Below, one piece after another: positions 19,307-25,675 of a DNA stretch of 25,675 bases. Position 1 is the stretch's first letter. Each line of letters starts with the position of its first letter. The position numbers and the translations under genes were made by a program. The notes beneath the pieces were generated by a model that did no database searches, was not told the DNA's origin, and was given only the letters and a program-made list of their open reading frames with translations. Source of the DNA: Byssothecium circinans (taxonomy: Eukaryota; Ascomycota; Dothideomycetes; Pleosporales; Massarinaceae); contig ML976982.1 of assembly GCA_010015675.1 (NCBI GenBank), forward strand, positions 41,622 through 67,296. Reading direction: 5' to 3'.

Positions 19307-20273
19307 CAGGTAAAAGAAAGCAAGAAGACAAACTGGGAAAAATACCATCCCCATCGACGGGAGCATCGAGAGTATGATCCTGTTGTGAAGACGTACGGCA
19401 CTGGAGGCCCCTTGCAGCACGATACTGCGTGACCTCGGATCGCGCTGGATGCGCCGGACGATTTAAAAGACGTTTAGTCGCGAGCACCCAGTGGGAGCGT
19501 TTCAGGAAATGATCTCACTCGGCGCACTTGATGCCCATGAGTCTAGCAGGGTGATGGTACTGTGATGGGCGACAATACAAGAGCAGCGGTATGCGTTGTC
19601 GACTGCGTACATGTATGTACTCTCCCGCCTGCCCACTTCTTCTTGAATTGTTGGCGCCCAAACAGCAACGGCGGCACGAAGCCGAAAACATAGCCATCAA
19701 TGCCCATCATGCATACATCTGCCTCCTCTAAGCGAGAAACACGGCGAAATTTACAAGTCGAATCATCCTCGACTCTGGAATGACCGATGATCCTCCCCGC
19801 TCACCGGTGGTTTCGATGTCGCACAGCAGACGGAAGCTCTCCCCGCCTGTAGTTAGAGAGAATCTTCTGAACCCAACACACGGACAAGCTTCTATGTGCA
19901 AGGTTCCGCGGAAATATCTGCGAGGCTATATGCCCATACACCGTCGCCAGAGGTCCTTCAACCTCTCTAGCCATGTTAATCCTGGTCAGTTTGTATGCCC
20001 GATATACCGCTTTAGTCCAAACTACGGGCTATCAAGATGCCCTTCCAGACCCATGATGCCACTCACGCTTCACATCGCCAATAGATCGAGTCGAAGACAC
20101 TGATCCTCAATCGATTCGTGTAACGGGGACGTCAGCTGCAATTTTAGGTTCTCCTCGCCGATTCATGTGTCATTTGTCAGGTCGATACGAAGCTTTCTTG
20201 ACCAGCCTGAAATTGTACACTCAAGGCCGAGAGGCTATCCCTTGATCGGACATGCACCCGGCAAAGACGAACT

Positions 20274-20777
20274 TCAGCAAGAATTAATCTCCTGCCGTCC
20301 GGTCGAAATCACGTCATCTCCCGCGAAAGCGGCACACTCGCTACGTTTAAATTCCACTGCTTCATAGGTATATTTATCGTAGGCTCTTTGGATCTCCGCC
20401 CAATATTTGGTTATGGTGTTCAATGCAGACTGCATGATCAGCCCGTTTTGCTCGATCATCCATAGATGTCACGAACGGTTGGAACCCGCCCCATGTTCAG
20501 TCCACGCCGTCGGAATTATCAGAACTAGTGGCTTTTCGGGACAGTCTGTAACACCCGTACTTCTATACCAAAGGTACGACAATGTGCTCAACTCCGGACT
20601 GTATGCACTGCCTGGACCGTACATACGTGATTCCGCTTCCGGCGACTCGGACTCGGGACAGCGAAGACAAAGCGCCGCAGACCCACTAGGGGACATGGGC
20701 GAAGATTTTACACAACAGCAATTGAGATTATCTTCCGCTCCATGCTCATGTTGAGTCTTGGGATGGGTGGGGTTATC
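20274..20777 (-). pseudogene. possible decayed gene: long minus-strand frame with one internal TGA
   Basis: The minus strand is open from just after a TAG at 20778-20780 down to TGA at 20274-20276 except for a single TGA at 20469-20471: 102 codons, stop, then 64 codons. The part after the stop is soluble-protein-like (SALNTITKYWAEIQRAYDKY, then TYEAVEFKRSECAAFAGDD); the part before it includes PLVLIIPTAWTEHGAG. The bases just before the frame, GAGTTTAG, could be a splice acceptor. I recognise no family. Either a nonsense mutation broke a gene here, or an intron removes the stop, or the frame is chance. Confidence 0.25.
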
Positions 20778-21280
20778 CTAAACTCCGCGTCGGCGTTAAC
20801 GACTAGATGCACTTCACCGCACCTGCCCTTTTCTACTGGAAGTATCGCATACATTTCATGCATCCACGGAAAACTATCTACGACTGGCCTGGGCAGGGAA
20901 GTCGACCCTCCTCACATTTCATCCCGTGTGTTCTCTCGTGTCGAGCATCTCATTCTGTGGTATCGATTCGTGCTACCCAAATCATGTAGAGCAACGGAAA
21001 TACTACGGCAACGAAAGGAGAGGGAGGATTGCTACTCGAATCGCAGAATTGACAGTCTTGCACGCATTGTGGGGCTTGGCCTGCAGGGCCTTTTCGTTGC
21101 CTTTGCTTTTGACCTCGAAGCTTTTCAAGCGTTCTGTAGAGTGAAGGAGAGACACAAGGACGTGTTTGGGCTGATCAAAAAGCGCATTTTTACCCTCCAA
21201 AGATTAGCAGGCTCAGAGTGAAAAGCGATGGAAATTTTGAACGCGATCATGATATCAGCGCATGCTGGGGCTTTCAACAA

Positions 21281-21286
21281 CCTCGG
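21281..21286 (+). promoter_or_regulatory. CCTCGG motif, distal
   Basis: A CCTCGG hexamer 733 bp before the FOX2 start. CCTCGG is the known core site of the fatty-acid-responsive FarA/FarB regulators of filamentous fungi. At this distance it may be chance. Confidence 0.25.
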
Positions 21287-21751
21287 AAGAAAAAGCTTCC
21301 CGACTCCTCAATCCACCTTACAAAGCACAATCTTCCCACCTTAGATTTTCGATACCAAATCGCATGGAGCATACAATGGTATTCCGATATCGTTGCGATT
21401 GAAGGACAATATATCCCCACCCCACACGCGTCTTCAACTCTGAAGAGCAGAGCGCTCGGATCTGTCACGCTGTTTGCAAATTCGCTACGTGGCATTGCAG
21501 CTCGTGAAAGGACGTTGTCATGGCTCGTTGTCATGACGCGCTACTTGCGACATTGGATCTCCTTCCCCAGAGTCTGACATCTGATCAGAAGGACAGAGCA
21601 GGGATTTTCATGTGAAAGCGTGTCTGGTGCGGAACATGCCGTCTCCACGGTTATATTTCAATACGCCAAACAAAAGACGTCGTTATTGGCTGGACTCGCG
21701 TATGTGTGCGTATCTTACCCGAGACTCTGGTCTCGTGATGCGGGGCCTCAA

Positions 21752-21757
21752 CCTCGG
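21752..21757 (+). promoter_or_regulatory. CCTCGG motif (FarA/FarB-type fatty acid response) upstream of FOX2
   Basis: CCTCGG at 262 bp before the FOX2 start codon, in the expected promoter range. FarA/FarB sites of this core control beta-oxidation genes in Aspergillus, and the neighbouring gene is a central beta-oxidation enzyme. The motif and distance are seen; the regulation is inferred. Confidence 0.45.
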
Positions 21758-21828
21758 CAAGTCGCCGTAGGTTTACGCTCGGCTCTTTCGGAAGCTCCAG
21801 ACATAACCACATAACCTGCCTCCAAGTC

Positions 21829-21894
21829 TGCTGGCTGTCTTTTCTCCTTCATCTCTCTCTCATCACTTCTCCTACTCATCCCATTCATACATCT
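21829..21894 (+). promoter_or_regulatory. CT-rich tract upstream of FOX2
   Basis: A pyrimidine-rich run (CTGTCTTTTCTCCTTC, then CTCTCTCTCATC and further C/T) ends about 125 bp before the ATG. Such tracts commonly mark transcription start regions of well-expressed fungal genes. Confidence 0.5.
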
Positions 21895-22018
21895 TGTTTA
21901 CTGGTTCGGGGAGCCAGAAAGTAATAGCGCGGCATTCAAGCTCACCACCCAACCGCATCCGAACCCGCCGCATCCCTGCATACAGAGTGCTTCGTCAGAC
22001 GTCGTTATAAAGTGCATC

Positions 22019-24885
22019 ATGGCACCCTCGGAGCTGCGTTATGATGGCCAGACGGTGGTGGTGACGGGCGCTGGTGGTGGTTTGGGTCGCGCGTATGCCA
22101 TCTTCTTTGGGAGTCGCGGCGCGAATGTCGTCGTCAATGATCTTGGAGGAAGCTTCAAGGGCGAGGGGGGCGGGTCGGCGGTACGTTTGCTACCTCATAG
22201 ATGTATTCGTCTTCTCAGACTTCAGCTGACAACATGTATAGGCGGCGGACAAAGTTGTGCAAGAGATTCGCGCGGCGGGCGGCAAGGCAGTACCAAACTA
22301 CGACTCGGTCGAGAACGGAGACGCCATCATCAAGACGGCCATTGACAGCTTTGGGCGCATCGATGTGCTCATTAACAATGCCGGTATCTTGCGCGATGTC
22401 AGCTTCAAGAACATGAAGCAGCAGGACTGGGACCTCATCTACAAGGTCCATGTCAAGGGAGCATACAAGTGCGCCCGCTCTGCGTGGCCGTACTTTAGGA
22501 AGCAGAAGTATGGACGGTTGATCAGCACGGCATCTGCGGCCGGTCTTTTTGGCTCGTTCGGTCAGACCAATTATTCAGGTATGTTTTGAGCTTCTGTGCT
22601 ACGGTAATGACTGACATCTTCAGCTGCCAAACTCGCCCTCGTTGGCTTCACCGAGACGCTTGCAAAGGAGGGCCACAAATACAACATCCTCTGCAACGTC
22701 ATCGCCCCCATCGCCGCCTCCCGTATGACCGAAACCGTCATGCCGCCCGATGTCCTCGAGAAGCTCAAGCCCGAGTGGATTGTCCCGCTCGTCGCCGTCC
22801 TTACACACAAGTCGTCCGAGGAGACGGGCTCAATATACGAGGCAGGAGGCGGTCACATCGCCAAGCTGAGATGGGAACGCTCCAAGGGTGCGTTGTTCAA
22901 GCAGGACGACTCCTTCACGCCAGGCGCGGTGGCAGCCAAGTGGAAAGAGATTGTCGACTTCTCGAACCCGGAGCACCCGCAAGGTCCTGCGAATGCTATG
23001 GAGCTTTTGGAGGCCGCCGCCCGGCTTCCTCCGAGCCCCAAGGCTCAGCAGCCCGACTTCAAGGACAAGGTCGTGCTGGTCACTGGCGGTGGTGCCGGTC
23101 TTGGTCGCGCGTATGCTCTGCAGTTTGCTAAGCTTGGCGCAAAGATTGTCGTCAACGACTTGGTGAACCCGGATAATGTTGTGCAGGAGATCCAGAAGCT
23201 TGGTGGCCAGGCTGTCGGCAACAAGGCCAATGTCGTCGACGGCGAGGCGGTGATCAAGGGAGCTATCGATGCCTACGGACGCATCGACGTTCTCATCAAC
23301 AACGCCGGCATTCTCCGTGACAAGGCCTTTACCAACATGACCGATGAGCAGTGGGACGTCATCCACCAGGTGCATCTCTTCGGCACGTACGCCTGCTCAA
23401 AGGCAGCATGGCCTTACTTCCTTAAGCAAAAGTATGGTCGTGTCATCAACACCACTTCCACCTCCGGTATCTACGGCAACTTTGGCCAGGCCAACTACGC
23501 CTCAGCCAAGTGCGGTATCCTCGGCTTCTCCAAGTCGCTCGCGCTTGAGGGAAAAAAGAATAACATCTTCGTCAACACCATTGCGCCCAATGCCGGTACG
23601 CAGATGACAGCAAGTATCATGCCCGAGGAGATGGTTCGGGCTCTCAAGCCCGATTTTGTCGCCCCTCTCGTTGTTCTTCTCTGCTCCGATAATGCCCCTG
23701 ACCCAACCGGTGGTCTTTACGAGGGCGGCAACGGCTGGTTCGCGGCTACTCGATGGCAGCGAACTGGCGGCCATGGGTTCCCAGTCGACGTCAAGCTTAC
23801 TCCCGAAGCTGTCCTCGAGCAGTGGGGCAGGATCAATAACTTCGACGATGGCCGTGCCGATCATCCATACGACAATGCTAGTGGACTCAAGAGCATCATG
23901 GCGAATATGCAAAACACGAGCAAGGGCAAGAAAGATAAGAAGGAGAACAAGCCCAATGCCGAAGTTCTTAAGGCTATTGAGGAAGCCAAGGCCGCAAAGG
24001 CTGAGGGTACGCCATTTGAGTACAACGAGAGGGACGTCATCCTCTACAGTAAGTCCATCGCACCCTCCCCCCTTCAGCAGCTACTAACAAAAGATAGACC
24101 TCGGCATCGGCGCCAAGCGTACTGACCTCCCCTACGTCTACGAAAACCACGACAACTTCCAAGTTCTCCCCACTTTTGGCGTCATTCCCCCCTTCAACGC
24201 CGTAGCCCCCTTCTCCCTCAGCGAGATTGTACCCGACTTCTCTCCCATGATGCTGCTGCATGGTGAGCAATACCTCGAGATCCGCAAATTCCCCATCCCA
24301 ACCGAGGCGACGCTCGTCTCATACCCTTCGCTCGTCGAAGTCGTAGATAAAGGCGCCGCCGGTATCGTCGTCACGGGAACCACGACTAAGGACGCGAACA
24401 CCGGAGAGGACATCTTCTACAACGAGGCTACAGTCTTCATCCGCGGCTCCGGCGGCTTCGGCGGCGCGTCCAAGGGCGGAGATCGCGGTGCAGCAACAAC
24501 AATCCACAAGCCACCCAAGCGCGCCCCCGACGCCGTCGTCGAGGAAAAAACCACCGAAGAACAAGCCGCCCTCTACCGTCTCTCGGGCGACAGGAACCCG
24601 CTCCACATCGACCCCGAATTCAGCAAAGTCGGCGGGTTCAAAGAGCCCATCCTGCACGGCCTCTGCTTCTTCGGCATCTCCGGTAAGCATGTCGTGCAGT
24701 CGTTTGGGCCGTTTAAGAACGTAAAGGTCCGCTTTGCGGGCACCGTGGTGCCGGGGCAGACACTCAAGACGGAGATGTGGAAGGTTAATAATACGGTGGT
24801 TTTCCAGACCACGGTTGTGGAGACGGGGAAGTTGTGTATCTCGGGGGCGGGGGCGGAACTTCTGGGCGGAGGGGCTAAGTTGTGA
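22019..24885 (+). CDS. FOX2: peroxisomal multifunctional beta-oxidation enzyme (MFE-2), 4 exons
   Basis: Exons are 22019-22180, 22242-22578, 22624-24048 and 24098-24885, with introns of 61, 45 and 49 nt (GTACGT, GTATGT, GTAAGT donors; CTAAC branch in the third); 903 aa. Two tandem 3-hydroxyacyl-CoA dehydrogenase domains of the SDR type come first: TGAGGGLG at 16-23 with catalytic YSAAK at 165-169, and TGGGAGLG at about 320-327 with YASAK. Both contain [16 protein letters not shown] Lys-rich linker precedes the MaoC-type enoyl-CoA hydratase 2 domain, with GDRNPLHID supplying the catalytic Asp806 and His811. The protein hydrates trans-enoyl-CoA and oxidises the D-3-hydroxyacyl-CoA. The C-terminus AKL is a type-1 peroxisomal signal. 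There is no SCP-2 domain, as in other fungal forms. CCTCGG motifs upstream fit fatty-acid induction. Confidence 0.96.
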
Positions 24886-25675
24886 GGGGTGAGATGGTGT
24901 CGGTTTATGGAGGGGGGGGAGGGGGGGGTGAATGAAAAAAGGGAAGAGGGTATGGGTACAAGGGCGTTTTTGTTTGAGGGATGTTGTATATATGCTTGAT
25001 GTGTATGGATAGTTTTTATGAAATTTCGAAGATTTTTTTGCGTGCTATTTGGGGCTTTTTTTGGGTGCTGGTTGAGCATGTGTGTGTGCTACCTTCTTGC
25101 CTGTGCTGTGCTTCCCTGACTGGAGTTGTTGTTGTTGGACATGTGCAGCAAAGGATTGAAAAATTGGGAGTTTGGCAGGACCTCGACAGGCATGATTTTT
25201 CCGTCTCGTGGTGCAGTTTGACATTTTCGAATTCGCTGGAAAACGTGTAGGTTCGGTGTGGAGAGTGTGTGTATTCGTATTCATGTTCGTGGGAGGTGTT
25301 AGTGTTCGTATTAGTGTTCGTAGGAGGTGAAGGAGGATAGATCTATTTCAGCAACCTCGCAAACGTCACCTCGAGTTCCCCCACGAGCTTTTCCACGCGA
25401 CGATGCTGTAGGCCCTGCGCGTCTTCAATACGTTCGAGTTATAGTGTATATAATTCGCAATCACCCGGCCGGTTCCTATTGTTCCTATTGTTCCCATCCC
25501 TATCCTTATCCTTATTGAGGTTTTCCTCGTTGCTATTGTGTTGTAGGTAGGGAGGGAGGAGGTGAAGGCGTGAGCGTTTTAAACTCAACATCACGCTGTC
25601 TTGTGGTATAGTATCCGATTGTGCCTCGCTTGTATTATGGGATTATGGGATTATGGGATTATGGGATTATGGGAT
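24886..25675. other. low-complexity 3' flank to the window end
   Basis: No gene is supported. Just after the FOX2 stop is a purine/G run at 24909-24930 with G7 and G8 tracts. At 25285-25298 and 25316-25329 the 14-mer GTTCGTRGGAGGTG is repeated. Near 25474-25515 there are short runs of TTCCTATTG and TATCCT units. The end is the 8-bp tandem array listed separately. Confidence 0.45.
25634..25675. repeat. ATTATGGG tandem array running off the window
   Basis: Five perfect copies of the 8-mer ATTATGGG plus two further bases reach the last base. The true length is unknown because the window ends inside the array. Confidence 0.95.

Larger units (their letters stand above)
19307..22018. other. 2.7 kb with only weak open frames, then the FOX2 promoter
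   Basis: Open frames are present on both strands: 19780-20103 (+), 20742-21221 (+, 159 aa with ATG), 21218-21577 (+, GTG only), 21003-21200 (-), 21274-21534 (-) and 20274-20777 (-, one internal stop). None shows a recognised motif, and several overlap head-on, so none is called as a gene. The last 300 bases contain the promoter elements listed separately. Confidence 0.35.

Noticed and set aside
19780..20103. 107-residue plus-strand ORF
   Set aside because: Arg/Pro/Ser-rich with no recognisable structure, and with no promoter or splice evidence.
20742..21221. 159-residue ATG-started plus-strand ORF
   Set aside because: No motif was recognised, it overlaps opposing open frames, and its codon use is not like the neighbouring genes. 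Kept only as a weak open frame.
22830..23375. 181-residue minus-strand ORF within FOX2, and similar shadows
   Set aside because: High-GC third positions of FOX2 leave the antisense frames open; the plus strand has complete domain motifs.
25634..25675. Terminal array as a telomere
   Set aside because: The unit is ATTATGGG, not TTAGGG, which filamentous ascomycetes normally use; only about five copies are visible and the window simply ends.
1..25675. tRNA, rRNA or CRISPR features
   Set aside because: Scanning by eye for T-loop-like GGTTCGA contexts with matching stems and for spaced direct repeats gave nothing convincing; a covariance-model search would settle the tRNA question.

Overview
The window looks like nuclear DNA of a filamentous ascomycete, most likely a Dothideomycete (Pleosporales-like). 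The reasons are short introns (45-142 nt) with GT..AG ends and CTRAY-like branch sites, large gene spacing, CT-rich tracts before start codons, a pogo/Fot1-type transposase, and a family set (ORC4, LaeA-like methyltransferase, MCT-type MFS carrier, peroxisomal multifunctional enzyme) that is fungal. The order is inference from style, not from a search. No operons, CRISPR arrays or convincing tRNA or rRNA genes were seen. All exon structures below were worked out by eye from splice signals and reading-frame continuity.

Layout. 1-747: 3' part of a pogo/Fot1-type transposase, cut by the window edge. 1308-2130 (-): three-exon glutathione S-transferase whose start codon abuts an orphan C-terminal coding fragment on the other strand (2128-2358). 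2755-3732 (-): single-exon short-chain dehydrogenase. 4083-4496 (+): doubtful membrane protein or remnant, followed by 1.4 kb of AT-richer, gene-free DNA with a possible LTR relic. 5887-6674 (-): three-exon secreted Pro/Gly/Lys-rich repeat protein with one Kex2-like site. 7917-9436 (-): three-exon MCT-like MFS transporter. 9437-10600: unresolved ORFs, then a cluster of CGCG-core (MCB-like) motifs just before ORC4. 10601-13078 (+): ORC4, with a 54-nt in-frame intron. 13315-14518 (-): secreted SGNH/GDSL esterase, tail-to-tail with ORC4. 14519-16861: gene-poor, with a 120-bp palindromic MITE-like element and four CACGTG boxes. 16862-18027 (-): five-exon SAM methyltransferase with a 25-nt last coding exon. 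18028-22018: 4 kb with only weak ORFs. 22019-24885 (+): four-exon peroxisomal multifunctional beta-oxidation enzyme (FOX2/MFE-2) ending in AKL, with CCTCGG motifs upstream. 24886-25675: low-complexity tail ending in an 8-bp tandem array at the window edge.

The genes do not form an evident pathway or biosynthetic cluster. Housekeeping genes (ORC4, FOX2) sit among accessory enzymes. Both ends are repetitive (transposon, tandem array), so the window may be a whole contig bounded by repeats. I found no clearly new multi-gene system. The most distinctive items are the Kex2-type secreted repeat protein, the palindromic element at 15.0 kb, the orphan coding fragment at 2.1 kb, and several gene-model traps (in-frame intron, 25-nt exon, intron inside a catalytic motif).
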